Below, in pieces: positions 7,735 through 16,186 of a stretch of 64,000 nucleotides of DNA (positions are counted from its first letter, which is position 1; each line of letters starts with the position of its first letter). The notes below the pieces were generated by a model. That model ran no database searches and was not told the origin of the DNA. It worked only from the letters and a program-made list of their open reading frames with translations. The stretch covers positions 124,001 to 188,000 of the forward strand of contig NZ_QLUW01000006.1 of the NCBI RefSeq assembly GCF_003268025.1. Direction: 5' to 3'. This stretch comes from Paenibacillus montanisoli (GTDB lineage Bacteria > Bacillota > Bacilli > Paenibacillales > Paenibacillaceae). The translations under genes and the position numbers were made by a program.

Positions 7735-9147
7735 TTACTTCGCCAGCTCACCGAACCGGGAGTAGACGGCAAGCGCCGGGTCGATCGGCACCTCTGCGCG
7801 CTGCACGTTCGCCGGGATATGGACGGTCGGCGTCGGACGCGGAAGCCTGCCCTCGAACTGAGGCAGATATTCCTGCTGGGCGATGAGCATTTCCGTTACC
7901 ATTTCACGGATTTGCTTGAGCGTGAGCACGGAGGACGTGAGCGGGTCCATCGCCACCGCCTGCACGACCGTTTCGGGATCGCCGCTCTTCGCGGCCAGCA
8001 CGGTGAGGCGCTGCACGTTAATGTTGGTCATGTTGAGGGCGGCGCATTGCGGCGGCAGTTCGCCGACAACGGTGCGGTGCAGGCCGTTGCGGTCGGCGAA
8101 AACGAGCCCCTCGGCGCAGCAGTCGTCCGGCAAGTTCGAGATCATGCCGTTGTTGCGCAGATTGCCGCTGAATTTAAAGGTGCGGCCCGTTTCCAGCGCT
8201 TCGATGATATAGGCGCAATACTCGACGCTGCGCTGCGGGAGGTCGAGCGGCTCGTCGGCCAGCACATCCTTCTCGCGGTACTTGTTCGCTACATAGGTGC
8301 ACCAGGTGTAGTACGCGCCGCTTTCGCCGCCGAAGGACGGTTCGTCGCAATAGAGGTCGAGCGCCTGCCGGCTGGAGCGGAACCACGGCACATATTCGGA
8401 CAGATGGCCGGTCGATTCGGTCATGAAATAGCCGAAATGGCGGAACACTTCGCCGCGCACCTTTTCGTTCACGTAAAACTCCGGCTGTTCGAACTTCTCG
8501 CGCAGAATCGGGTAGAGATCCTGCCCTTTATGCGACAGCTTCGTAAACCAGCCCATATGATTGATGCCCGCGGAGACGTAGTCGATTTCGTGCTTCGGCA
8601 CGCCGACATAGCCGGAGATGAGGTCAAGCGTCGTCTGCACGCCATGGCAAAGACCGACATACTTGATCTTCGTTTCCCCGAGCGCCCAGCAAATCATCGC
8701 CATCGGATTGACATAGTTCAGCAGCGTCGCATCCGGACAAAGCTCTTCCATGTCTCGGGCAACATCGAGAATGATCGGAATGCTGCGCAACGCGCGGAAA
8801 ACGCCGCCCGGCCCGAGCGTATCGCCGATGCATTGGTCGACGCCGTAGGAGAGCGGGATTTTGTAATCCTTCTCGAAGAGATCGACGCCGCCGACTTGGA
8901 AAGAGGTGATGACGTAATTGGCGCCGCGCAGTGCCTCCCGGCGGTCCGTCGTAATCGTTACCTTCGATTTCAAGCCGTTATGGGCAATGACCTTATCGGC
9001 AAAAGCTTTCACCTGCGCTGTCTTGCTCGTCGACGGGGCCATCAGGACAAACTCCGTCTCCTCCAAATCCTTCGTCGCCATTATGTCCAGTATCAGCGTT
9101 TTGCAAAATACAATGCTGCCCGCGCCAATGATCGCGATTCTTCTCAT
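7735..9147 (-). CDS. GH4 family glycosidase (alpha-galactosidase/alpha-glucosidase type)
   Basis: A 470-residue NAD+ and Mn2+-dependent glycosidase. The NAD-binding start RIAIIGAGSIVF, the TLGPGG loop, LLNYVNPMAM and GINHMGWF follow E. coli MelA closely. The usual CHSVQGT metal motif reads CHGVQTT, with the metal-binding Cys and His kept. These enzymes oxidise C3 transiently and eliminate the aglycone, acting on alpha-galactosides, glucosides or galacturonides in the cytoplasm. The ATG at 9147 is chosen because AAGGAG lies 12 bases upstream; a longer frame reaching 9216 adds a lysine-rich, non-homologous leader. It is the last gene of a leftward block with the FG-GAP and Gfo/Idh genes, separated from them by a repeat element. 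Confidence 0.9.
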   Translation of the reverse strand: MRRIAIIGAGSIVFCKTLILDIMATKDLEETEFVLMAPSTSKTAQVKAFADKVIAHNGLKSKVTITTDRREALRGANYVITSFQVGGVDLFEKDYKIPLSYGVDQCIGDTLGPGGVFRALRSIPIILDVARDMEELCPDATLLNYVNPMAMICWALGETKIKYVGLCHGVQTTLDLISGYVGVPKHEIDYVSAGINHMGWFTKLSHKGQDLYPILREKFEQPEFYVNEKVRGEVFRHFGYFMTESTGHLSEYVPWFRSSRQALDLYCDEPSFGGESGAYYTWCTYVANKYREKDVLADEPLDLPQRSVEYCAYIIEALETGRTFKFSGNLRNNGMISNLPDDCCAEGLVFADRNGLHRTVVGELPPQCAALNMTNINVQRLTVLAAKSGDPETVVQAVAMDPLTSSVLTLKQIREMVTEMLIAQQEYLPQFEGRLPRPTPTVHIPANVQRAEVPIDPALAVYSRFGELAK

Positions 9148-9225
9148 CGCTCGTTTCAGCTCCTTCAACGTTTTTTTGCGGTGCCCGGGTGGCCGGCTCA
9201 CCGTACTGCGTGCCATGCCTGTTGG

Positions 9226-9395
9226 CTAACGAATCGTATGGTGCTTATTTTCGCGAAAACGGCCTTTTTAACGACCTAACGAACTCCGCCAGCCTTATTT
9301 AACGTTATTAAAGCAAGTTGGAGTGTTCCAGAGGCAAATAACGCTTCTGGAGTTCGCAGGCATTTTGCCTAAATAAGCACGACTGAGTTCGTTAG
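9226..9395. repeat. Nested inverted-repeat intergenic element B (CTAACGAACTC type)
   Basis: A 170-bp element with outer ends CTAACGAATCGTATGG...GTGCTTATTT and the complementary CTAACGAACTCAGTCGTGCT. An inner pair starts CTAACGAACTCCGCCAGC and, on the complement, CCTGCGAACTCCAGAAGC. All four modules share the layout head-GC-TTATTT. It occupies the 327-base gap between the Gfo/Idh gene and the GH4 gene and is closely related to the element at 14475. Confidence 0.8.
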
Positions 9396-9474
9396 CCGAC
9401 TCGACCGTGGCACGGGCCTGTACCTACTAAAGCCGCGCGGATTCCGGCACAGCCTGCGAAGTCCGTTCCGTACC

Positions 9475-10551
9475 TTAAGTACTCGCGGGCTGCTGCCCGT
9501 ACGTGCGGGACATGAAATCGATATAGGAGCGGGCGAGGATGAGATCCTCCAGCGCCTCCTTGGATGTGCACGGCGCAGGGCGTTCGCCGCGGACGGCGGC
9601 GAGGAAGTTCAGCGCCTGGTTGCGCATGGCCGAAACGTTCGGCATGATCGGCTGCACGATTTCCGGCTGGCCCAGCTGCGGATTGTCCTTGTAGATCGTC
9701 ACCTTGCCCGCTTGCTGGCGTACGAGCGGGGCAGGGATGTCTACGCGGACAAAACCTTTCTCGAATGAGCACAGCACCTGCTCATGCCATTCAATAGAGG
9801 TGTGGTACGTCGCCATTTCCAGCGTCACGGTTACGCCGCTCTCGCTCTCGCCGACGAGCAGCAGGCCTGCGCGGTCGCCGAACGTCAGCTTGTAGTTCTC
9901 GCCGAGGAAAAAGCGGATGGCGTTCACCTGATGGATGTAGTAGTTCACGAACGTATCCAGCTCGCGCGTCTGCTGCTCCGTATAATCCGCCGGTCCTTGC
10001 TCAAGCACAAGCGCAGGATAGGGATCGCCGGCGCTAAGCGGCATGTCGGCCCCGGCAACCCAGTCGCCCGGAGGCATGACAACGCGGATGCTGCGCAGCT
10101 TGCCGTAATCGCCGCTTGCCTTCCAAGCGTCGACTTCCCTCTTGGCGCGCTCCATCGCAGGGTCTGACCGTTTATGATAGCCGACCATATGAAGCGTGCC
10201 GGTTTCCTCGCTGATGCGCACCAATTCCCGGCCGGCCTCAACGGTCAAGCAGAGCGGTTTCTCCGTAAACACCGGAATGCCCGCCCGCAAAATATCCGGA
10301 ATCAATGCCGGGTGATGCCGGTATTGCTGCGGCGCGACAATCGCATCTACCTGCACGTTCGCAAGCAGTTCGTGGTGGTTTGCATACACTTCGGGAATCC
10401 CATACCGCCGGGCAACCAGAGCCGCCGATTGGGGCCGCACCTCCGCCAGCGCGACAACCTCGCATTGATCCTTCAGCACCGCATAGTTGCTCAGGTGCGC
10501 CATCTGCCCCATGCCGCCGCCGCCGACAAATCCGATTCGTAATTTGCTCAT
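9475..10551 (-). CDS. Gfo/Idh/MocA family oxidoreductase
   Basis: A 358-residue NAD(P)-dependent sugar dehydrogenase. The Rossmann start is RIGFVGGGGMGQMAHL (about 4-19), followed by the TEKPLC motif near residue 95 with the catalytic Lys, and a KRSDP segment in the C-terminal alpha/beta domain. The start is supported by GAGAGGA nine bases upstream, inside the end of the FG-GAP gene, whose stop is only 5 bases away, so translation is probably coupled. Oxidation of a sugar or sugar glycoside hydroxyl next to a GH4 enzyme fits stepwise degradation of an unusual glycoside. The substrate is unknown. Confidence 0.88.
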   Translation of the reverse strand: MSKLRIGFVGGGGMGQMAHLSNYAVLKDQCEVVALAEVRPQSAALVARRYGIPEVYANHHELLANVQVDAIVAPQQYRHHPALIPDILRAGIPVFTEKPLCLTVEAGRELVRISEETGTLHMVGYHKRSDPAMERAKREVDAWKASGDYGKLRSIRVVMPPGDWVAGADMPLSAGDPYPALVLEQGPADYTEQQTRELDTFVNYYIHQVNAIRFFLGENYKLTFGDRAGLLLVGESESGVTVTLEMATYHTSIEWHEQVLCSFEKGFVRVDIPAPLVRQQAGKVTIYKDNPQLGQPEIVQPIMPNVSAMRNQALNFLAAVRGERPAPCTSKEALEDLILARSYIDFMSRTYGQQPAST

Positions 10552-10556
10552 GATCG

Positions 10557-11651
10557 CTAATCCTCTCTTTTTCCGAGATTTTCAAATAAATAGAGACCGT
10601 CTTTGCCTGGTGCGACGATGTCTGGGTAGCCGTTGCCGGTCAGGTCCTGCACCCAAAAATAGATGCCTGCGCCCGACGCCTCGCCAGCCGGCCCGAAATC
10701 GATCACATGCTTCATAAACTTGCCGCCATCTATTTTGTAATAATAGAGCCCTACAGGGTCGTGAGCCCCGGGATCGCCATCGTTATGGGCGCGGTACCGT
10801 TTGCCCGTAATCAGCTCCGGCTCGCCGTCAAGGTCGAGATCCGCAAGCCATAGGTCATGAAACTGCGAGCCCGTCATGTCGATTTCGTGCTTGGTCCACG
10901 TCCTAGAGCCGTCAGCGGCACATCCTTGCTCATACCAGTGCAGCCCGTAGTCATGCGCTTGGCCGACAATGAGGTCGGTCAGTCCGTCGCCGTTCACGTC
11001 ATAACCGAGAACCGGCACGCTTGCGCTGCCCAGAGAGAATTCGGGATGGAACGTCCACAAGCCGGCAAAAGGATCCTCGGGCTGCTCCAGCCACCCGCCC
11101 GACAGCACAATATCCATGCGGCCGTCACCGTTCACATCGACGATTCCCATGCCGTGACCGCTGGATCCTTCGCTAATGGTGTATTTAAGGAACTCACCGG
11201 TTCCTTTCCCATCCGCATCCCGGACAAGCTTGTAGAACGACTGAGGCATGCCCGGCGTATTCGGGAAGATCTCCGGTACCCCGCACCCGTCGATGTCGTA
11301 GTAGCGGATCGTCTCGATGCTTCCGCATTTGTCGATGTCGAACGTTTCCCAGGCAGTGCCTGTTTCGCCAGGATTGCGCCGCCATCGGAGCGTTTCGCCC
11401 CACCATGCGCCGGTAATGATATCGAGCCGGCCATCGCCGTCGACATCCATCGGATAGTCGGAGAAATCATCGTGATATTCGGAGATTTCCAACACGTCGC
11501 ATATAAAATGCTTCTTCGCATAGCCGGGCCCTTCATACCAATAGGCGCCGCTGACGATGTCGGGAATGCCATCGCCGTTCACGTCGAACACGGCGCATGC
11601 CTCGTATTTTTCCTCGGACAGCTGTCTCTTCTTGAACTCGAGCACCATCAT
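10557..11651 (-). CDS. FG-GAP/VCBS repeat protein, seven-bladed propeller without signal peptide
   Basis: A 364-residue protein with seven calcium-binding-type repeats: DVNGDGIPDI, DVDGDGRLDI, DIDGCGVPEI, DVNGDGRMDI, DVNGDGLTDL, DLDLDGEPEL and DLTGNGYPDI. This predicts a seven-bladed beta-propeller of the integrin/lectin type. Such proteins are usually exported, yet the N-terminus (MMVLEFKKRQLSEEKY) has no signal peptide or lipobox, so it appears cytoplasmic. AAGGAGC precedes the ATG. It is the first gene of the operon with the Gfo/Idh dehydrogenase and GH4. It may be a sugar-binding or catalytic propeller (rhamnogalacturonan or ulosonic chemistry is possible); the function is not known. Confidence 0.85.
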   Translation of the reverse strand: MMVLEFKKRQLSEEKYEACAVFDVNGDGIPDIVSGAYWYEGPGYAKKHFICDVLEISEYHDDFSDYPMDVDGDGRLDIITGAWWGETLRWRRNPGETGTAWETFDIDKCGSIETIRYYDIDGCGVPEIFPNTPGMPQSFYKLVRDADGKGTGEFLKYTISEGSSGHGMGIVDVNGDGRMDIVLSGGWLEQPEDPFAGLWTFHPEFSLGSASVPVLGYDVNGDGLTDLIVGQAHDYGLHWYEQGCAADGSRTWTKHEIDMTGSQFHDLWLADLDLDGEPELITGKRYRAHNDGDPGAHDPVGLYYYKIDGGKFMKHVIDFGPAGEASGAGIYFWVQDLTGNGYPDIVAPGKDGLYLFENLGKRED

Positions 11652-11720
11652 GCACGCTCCTTGGCAAACTATTTAATGTTGTACGTCGTTCTTGTTCTGG
11701 ATTATGCTGTAATCATAGAT

Positions 11721-11734
11721 TGCAAGCGTTATCT
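11721..11734. promoter_or_regulatory. cre-like site between FG-GAP operon and AraC gene
   Basis: TGCAAGCGTTATCT resembles the CcpA consensus TGWAANCGNTNWCW with one mismatch. It lies in the divergent intergenic region, 70 bases upstream of the FG-GAP start. Carbon catabolite repression of the glycoside operon is a plausible inference. Confidence 0.4.
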
Positions 11735-11825
11735 ATATTAGGGTATGACATCGATTCGGGTGAAACAATAAGAGAACTTGGGCAAAAAGCTATCGATTCT
11801 TGCGATATTGCATGGGGGTGATCAA

Positions 11826-12653
11826 GTGGGGGAACCGACCATTTTTCGCAGTCAGGCCGTATTTCTGGGCGGCAGTTCGTTTGATTTGAGCGGCGGAGCG
11901 AACTGCTTCATGCTGGAGCTGCACAAGCACGACGCCAACAGCGAGATGCTGCTGATCGAAGAGGGCGAAGGGGAGTTTGAGATCGACGGGAGAAGCTATA
12001 CGGCCGGGGCGGGCACGCTGCTGATCTATCACCGTGGGGTGTGGCATAAGGAGTTGTCCACGAAGCATCCTTTTCGCGCGACCTATATCGGGTTTCGCGG
12101 TCTGCAAGTCGGGGAGCTGGCGACGGACTTTTTTCTTCCTCCTCATGAGGTGCCGCTGCTTCAGCTGCATGACCAGCTGCCGGCCGTTCGCAAGCTAATG
12201 CGTGATTGCATTGCAGAGTTTCGCAAGCAGGAGCCGGAGTCGCAGACAATCGCGAACCATTACCTTGGCATTCTCTTCGCCAAGCTGGCGCGTCTTGCCC
12301 ACTATAGCGATGCTGCCGAACGGTCGCGCGTGCCTGCTAAAGAAGCGGTCTGGAAGGCAAAGCGGATTATCGAGGAAAATTACAGCGCGCCGCTTACGCT
12401 GGAGTCGCTGGCCGAGGAAACGTATCTGAACAAATATCATCTCGCGCACCTGTTCAAAGACGAGATTGGCGTCAGCCCCATCCAGTTTCTCATTTACTGC
12501 CGGATGGAGGCTGCGAAGCGTTACCTGCGCACGACGAAATTGCAGGTGAAGGAGATTGCGGAGATCGTCGGGTACCAGAGCGAGCCGTCTTTTTACAACG
12601 TGTTCATGAAAGTAAACGGCGTCACGCCGCGGAAATATAGGGAGGGCAGCTAG
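11826..12653 (+). CDS. AraC-family transcriptional regulator with N-terminal cupin
   Basis: A 275-residue regulator. Residues 1-110 form a cupin-like sensor with HKHDANSEMLLIEEGEG, and the C-terminal 100 residues hold two helix-turn-helix units (LTLESLAEETYLNKYHLAHLF; LQVKEIAEIVGYQSEPSFYN) typical of AraC/XylS. GTG at 11826 is chosen because GGGGGTG sits about five bases upstream; the TTG at 11778 lacks an RBS. It diverges from the FG-GAP/Gfo/GH4 operon and is the obvious candidate activator of it, probably sensing the released sugar. Confidence 0.88.
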   Translation: MGEPTIFRSQAVFLGGSSFDLSGGANCFMLELHKHDANSEMLLIEEGEGEFEIDGRSYTAGAGTLLIYHRGVWHKELSTKHPFRATYIGFRGLQVGELATDFFLPPHEVPLLQLHDQLPAVRKLMRDCIAEFRKQEPESQTIANHYLGILFAKLARLAHYSDAAERSRVPAKEAVWKAKRIIEENYSAPLTLESLAEETYLNKYHLAHLFKDEIGVSPIQFLIYCRMEAAKRYLRTTKLQVKEIAEIVGYQSEPSFYNVFMKVNGVTPRKYREGS

Positions 12654-12726
12654 AGGGGGGCGGTAACCTTTTCTCGCTGAGCAGCGTCTTGAAATCAAGA
12701 AGACTGTACCAGGGAGGTCGCGATCG

Positions 12727-13290
12727 ATGAAAAGGATCATCATCCTGCTGTTTGTTCTGCTATTGTCGGCATGCGGAAGCTCCGGACGCAAAGAGAAGGA
12801 AGAGGCCGCCGCCGATCCCGCCGTATTGGCGAAGATGTCTGCACCGAAGCTGGTGCATAAGGACGACTTGTTCGAAATGAAGCTGAACATTGCCAAAACC
12901 ACCTTTGCCCAGGATGAGCCGATCGTCTATTCAACCAGCCTGACCTATATCGGAGAACAAGACTCGATTACGATATGGGGAGGCCGCACGTACATCGGTT
13001 TTAACATTTCAGACGGGAAAACGTTTCGGATGGAAGGGGCGAATACGTCGGAGCTGGCTTCTACCAAGCTTGCAAAAGGGGTTACGACTGAATATCCGTT
13101 CTTCAAGAGCGGCGGTTTCGGCGCGGATGATCCCGATGCCGAATTCTGGCGTGAATTTTATGCGGAAAAGGAGTTGCGTCTGCCTCCGGGCAACTATCTG
13201 ATCTCGGCGTTTTGCGACTTTTCGCTTGATGAATCGGTGGTAGATAGCCGCTATAACGGCGAGGTCTATACGATGATTACGGTAGAGTAG
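12727..13290 (+). CDS. Hypothetical lipoprotein
   Basis: A 187-residue protein with a lipoprotein signal: positively charged MKR, hydrophobic core, and lipobox LLSAC with Cys16, followed by a Ser/Gly/Lys linker. The remainder looks like a beta-sandwich (LNIAKTTFAQDEPIVYSTSLTY..., and a C-terminal LRLPPGNYLISAFCDF strand pair), similar in style to BsuPI-type or Ig-like extracellular domains. It would be tethered to the outside of the membrane. No enzyme motif is recognised. It is preceded by GGGAGG and stands between the AraC and PhyH genes with no clear operon partner. Confidence 0.75.
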   Translation: MKRIIILLFVLLLSACGSSGRKEKEEAAADPAVLAKMSAPKLVHKDDLFEMKLNIAKTTFAQDEPIVYSTSLTYIGEQDSITIWGGRTYIGFNISDGKTFRMEGANTSELASTKLAKGVTTEYPFFKSGGFGADDPDAEFWREFYAEKELRLPPGNYLISAFCDFSLDESVVDSRYNGEVYTMITVE

Positions 13291-13402
13291 GCTTTCGATA
13301 GGCGGAACTTTTGATAAATTTTTGGAAGGGGGACCAAATACAGCTGAGCGGCGCGGTGATATAGTTAACACATAAAGGACTCTATGTTATGGAGGTAGTG
13401 GC

Positions 13403-14272
13403 ATGGCTATACACCGCGAAACGCGTGGAGGTTTGACGAATGAGCAGCTTGAGCAGTATAACCGGGACGGTTATCTGGTATTGGAAGATTTGCTAAACGA
13501 CGAGGATATGGCGGCGCCGAGGCAGGCAATGGAACAGAAGGTGTCCATGATTGCCGATGATCTATTCGTGAACGGGCTGATCACGGATAAGCTGGAGAAT
13601 GAGCCGTTCAAATACCGGCTGGCAAAGCTTTTCGACGGACTGACGGATAAGGATTTTTTGAAGTTTGGCCGAGGCTGGCGCGACCGGATCGAAGGCTACT
13701 ACCACCTTCTAAGCAATCCGAAAATCATCGATGCGGTCGAGTCGCTCATCGGGGATGAAATTTTCTGCAGTCCCGTTTACAATGTGCGCCCGAAGGTGCC
13801 GCGCGTTGCCGCTGGAGCGGTTCCATGGCATCAGGACAAATCGTATTGGCCGGACTCCAACGCCAATCCCGTCATCACCGTCTGGATTTCATTCGTGGAT
13901 GCTACCCTTGAGAACGGCTGTCTCCACATTAAGCCGAGAACCCAGAACGCCAAGCTGCTTGAATGGCATGCGGAAACGTACAGCGGCACAGGCTATACGG
14001 CGCTGCACGAGCACCAGCTTGGCCCACGCCAAACGGTCACGCTGCCGGTCAAGGCAGGCACCGCCATCCTGTTCAACGACCGGCTGCTCCATATGTCGAC
14101 GCCGAACCATTCCGATCATGTCCGCTGGAGCGTCGATCTGCGCTATCAGCCGACGGACCAAGACCCCATGCCGCAGCACGGGGCAGGCTTCCTATGCCGG
14201 AGCGGCAAATATCCGGAGCGCGTCGCAACGCTTGAAGACTGGATGGCCGGACGTCCGGAGCGTGAAGCGTAG
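13403..14272 (+). CDS. Phytanoyl-CoA dioxygenase (PhyH) family protein
   Basis: A 289-residue Fe(II)/2-oxoglutarate-dependent oxygenase. The facial triad is visible as His143-x-Asp145 (in WHQDKSYW) and distal His230 (in LLHMSTPNH), with Arg241 (HVRWSVDLR) as the probable 2-oxoglutarate anchor. The N-terminal NRDGYLVLEDLL segment is typical of the family. TGGAGG lies 8-9 bases before the ATG. Family members hydroxylate diverse small molecules, and the CoA substrate in the name need not apply. No cofactor or pathway gene is adjacent. A degraded relative is present at 37606. Confidence 0.87.
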   Translation: MAIHRETRGGLTNEQLEQYNRDGYLVLEDLLNDEDMAAPRQAMEQKVSMIADDLFVNGLITDKLENEPFKYRLAKLFDGLTDKDFLKFGRGWRDRIEGYYHLLSNPKIIDAVESLIGDEIFCSPVYNVRPKVPRVAAGAVPWHQDKSYWPDSNANPVITVWISFVDATLENGCLHIKPRTQNAKLLEWHAETYSGTGYTALHEHQLGPRQTVTLPVKAGTAILFNDRLLHMSTPNHSDHVRWSVDLRYQPTDQDPMPQHGAGFLCRSGKYPERVATLEDWMAGRPEREA

Positions 14273-14474
14273 CCGGGGCAGCCGCGAGGCGGCGCAGCGC
14301 GGAAACGGCGGGGCTGCGCCGTGGGTGCGTACCGCGCGGTAGCGGAAACGGCTGCGCCGCATTGCGCGTTGCGCGATGGCGCCATGTTGAGCGTCGTGCA
14401 GTTGCGGCAAGGCTGCGGCTTGACCCGCAAGGGCAGCGGCCCAAAAACTTGCCGGGCATCCAGCACATCGGCGG
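14273..14474. other. Very GC-rich non-coding stretch
   Basis: About 200 bases downstream of the PhyH stop are extremely rich in GCG/CGC and contain a short imperfect direct repeat (GCGGAAACGGC at 14298 and again near 14341). I see no start codon with an RBS and no homology-bearing frame. With element C and the terminator it fills the 546-base gap to 14819. Confidence 0.5.
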
Positions 14475-14659
14475 CTAACGAACCGTATTGACCTTATTTC
14501 GCCGAAATCGCTCCTTGTTTGAATCTAACGAATCCAGGTGACGCTATTCTGCCGATTCGGGCCGATTTTCGCGAGTTTGGCCTGGGATAGCGTCTCTGAG
14601 GTTCGTTAGATTTCCGAATGAGGCTATTTTGCCGAAATAACGTCATCTGAGTTCGTTAG
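14475..14659. repeat. Nested inverted-repeat intergenic element C (CTAACGAACTC type)
   Basis: A 185-bp element. Outer modules start CTAACGAACCGTATTGAC and, on the complement, CTAACGAACTCAGATGAC; both reach CTTATTTCG/GTTATTTCG. Inner modules start CTAACGAATCCAGGTGAC and, on the complement, CTAACGAACCTCAGAGAC; both reach GCTAT. The four modules form a hairpin inside a hairpin. The outer ends match element B at 9226 closely. Confidence 0.85.
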
Positions 14660-14677
14660 CCGTGTTAATGAGTTAAT

Positions 14678-14722
14678 AAAGCCGAGTTCTCGGGCTAAAT
14701 TGCCCTTGGACTCGGCTTTTTT
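14678..14722 (+). terminator. Rho-independent terminator
   Basis: AAAGCCGAG...CTCGGCTTTTTT encloses GGGC-TAAATT-GCCC. It lies between element C and the next lipoprotein gene and would end rightward transcripts, probably from the PhyH gene. Confidence 0.8.
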
Positions 14723-14818
14723 CTCTAAAAAAAGGAAATTCTTCATTCGTTTGCGAATAGTTAACAGAATAAACCAATCCAAAGAGGATCTACCTGCGCA
14801 TACGGGAGGATTAGAACG

Positions 14819-15451
14819 ATGAAGATGGCGAACATGCTGCTGCCGCTGATGTTGGCGGTTTTGCTGCTTGGTGGCTGTAACGCAAATCATGCAGTCGAAC
14901 CCGAGCCCGAACCAAGCTCGATAGAGACCATAACGGCCGAGACGGCGGCAGTAAAAGCAGTAACCATTTCCGATACGGACTATTCCGTTATAAGAGCTGC
15001 CGGCGCGGATCGGATTATGATTTTCGAATTGCGCGATATCGCTAAGTTCGGCAAGCTGAGCTTCTGGACGGATCATTACGTCGATGGCGTCTTTAAAGAG
15101 AAGCTGCTCGCGATGGCGATCGGCCAGCTGACGGATGCTCCGGAGGGCGAATTGACCCGACTCTATTTGACGGCTATGAAGCTGGAGGATAACAAGGAGC
15201 TGTGGACGCTGGGGGTAAGGCAAGGCAGAAGGGGCGTCTACAGTGCCAAGTACACGGCTTTAAATATGACGTTCGACAGCAGCATGAATTATCCGCTCGT
15301 CAACGAATGGACGGAGACGGGAAACGGCCCGCAGGCATTAGGCGTGATCGTGCTGGATAACGGCAAGAACGAGATGAGCACCAGCTCCAATGTGGAAGAA
15401 ACGATTAAAAGCTATAAAGACGTTTACGTGCTGCGGTTTCAGACGGAGTAG
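14819..15451 (+). CDS. Hypothetical lipoprotein
   Basis: A 210-residue protein with a lipoprotein signal ending in LLGGC (Cys20), followed by a Glu/Pro-rich spacer. The mature part (about 165 residues) has alternating hydrophobic strands (IMIFELRDIAKFGKLSFWTDHY...) and no motif I recognise. It would be displayed on the cell surface. GGGAGG precedes the ATG, and the methyltransferase gene begins 19 bases after its stop, so it probably heads the transcript 14819-18754. Confidence 0.75.
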   Translation: MKMANMLLPLMLAVLLLGGCNANHAVEPEPEPSSIETITAETAAVKAVTISDTDYSVIRAAGADRIMIFELRDIAKFGKLSFWTDHYVDGVFKEKLLAMAIGQLTDAPEGELTRLYLTAMKLEDNKELWTLGVRQGRRGVYSAKYTALNMTFDSSMNYPLVNEWTETGNGPQALGVIVLDNGKNEMSTSSNVEETIKSYKDVYVLRFQTE

Positions 15452-15469
15452 CAAGGAGAGTGGCAACAG

Positions 15470-16180
15470 ATGACTCATTTTCAGAAAGCGCGAGCGCAAG
15501 AAATCGACTACCATGCAACGCTCTATCGCAAGACGCTGCTGTTTGAACCCGGAACCTGGCTGGCCAAGCCGGTAAAGGCCGTCATGGAGCAGCTGTTGGA
15601 ATTCGACGAGGGTGAGCGACTGGACGTGCTTGATCTGGGATGCGGCATTGGACGCAATAGCATACCGATGGCGCAGCTGTTGAAGCGGAACGCCGGCGGA
15701 ACGATCGTTTGCGTCGATCTGCTGCCCATTGCCATTCAGAAGCTGGAGCAGTATGCGGAGCAATATGACGTTCGTTCTATGCTGCAAACGGCAGTTGCGG
15801 ACGTCGAGCACCTTGCGATCGAACGGGATACGTACGACTACATCGTTGCTTGTTCGTGTCTGGAGCATGTTTCTGGCCGCGATGCTTTTGCAGCAGTGGT
15901 GAAGCGGATGATGCAAGGCACGAGACCTGGCGGAATTAATTGCCTGCAGATGAGTACCAGCGTAATAGAAAGCGATGTCGAGCTTGGCGCGGCGCGCCAA
16001 GGCATGATCGAGCTTTATTTGGATACCGAAGAGGCGGTCCGGATGCTGCGAGATCTTTACCGGGATTGGGAGATCCGCATCGAACGCTGGATTCCGCAAA
16101 GCATCGTGGAACAAAAGAACGGCCGCGTGATCGAGTTTAGAGGCAATTGGCTAACGTTTGCTGCGCGTAAAGGAGGCTAG
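15470..16180 (+). CDS. Class I SAM-dependent methyltransferase
   Basis: A 236-residue Rossmann-fold methyltransferase. Motif I is VLDLGCGIGRNS at about residues 52-63, the acidic residue after strand 2 is in IVCVDLLPIA, and motif IV/post-IV are DYIVACSCLEHV. It resembles small-molecule methyltransferases of the UbiE/Tellurite-resistance-like (TehB) group. AAGGAG is 11 bases before the ATG. It follows the lipoprotein gene and lies 6 bases before the TTG start of the kinase-like gene, which implies co-transcription. The substrate is unknown. Confidence 0.87.
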   Translation: MTHFQKARAQEIDYHATLYRKTLLFEPGTWLAKPVKAVMEQLLEFDEGERLDVLDLGCGIGRNSIPMAQLLKRNAGGTIVCVDLLPIAIQKLEQYAEQYDVRSMLQTAVADVEHLAIERDTYDYIVACSCLEHVSGRDAFAAVVKRMMQGTRPGGINCLQMSTSVIESDVELGAARQGMIELYLDTEEAVRMLRDLYRDWEIRIERWIPQSIVEQKNGRVIEFRGNWLTFAARKGG

Positions 16181-16186
16181 AGCAGA

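Noticed and set aside
7669..9279. 536-codon rightward frame opposite the GH4 gene
   Set aside because: It mirrors the GH4 coding frame, is rich in Arg and His as expected from antisense, and runs through hairpins.
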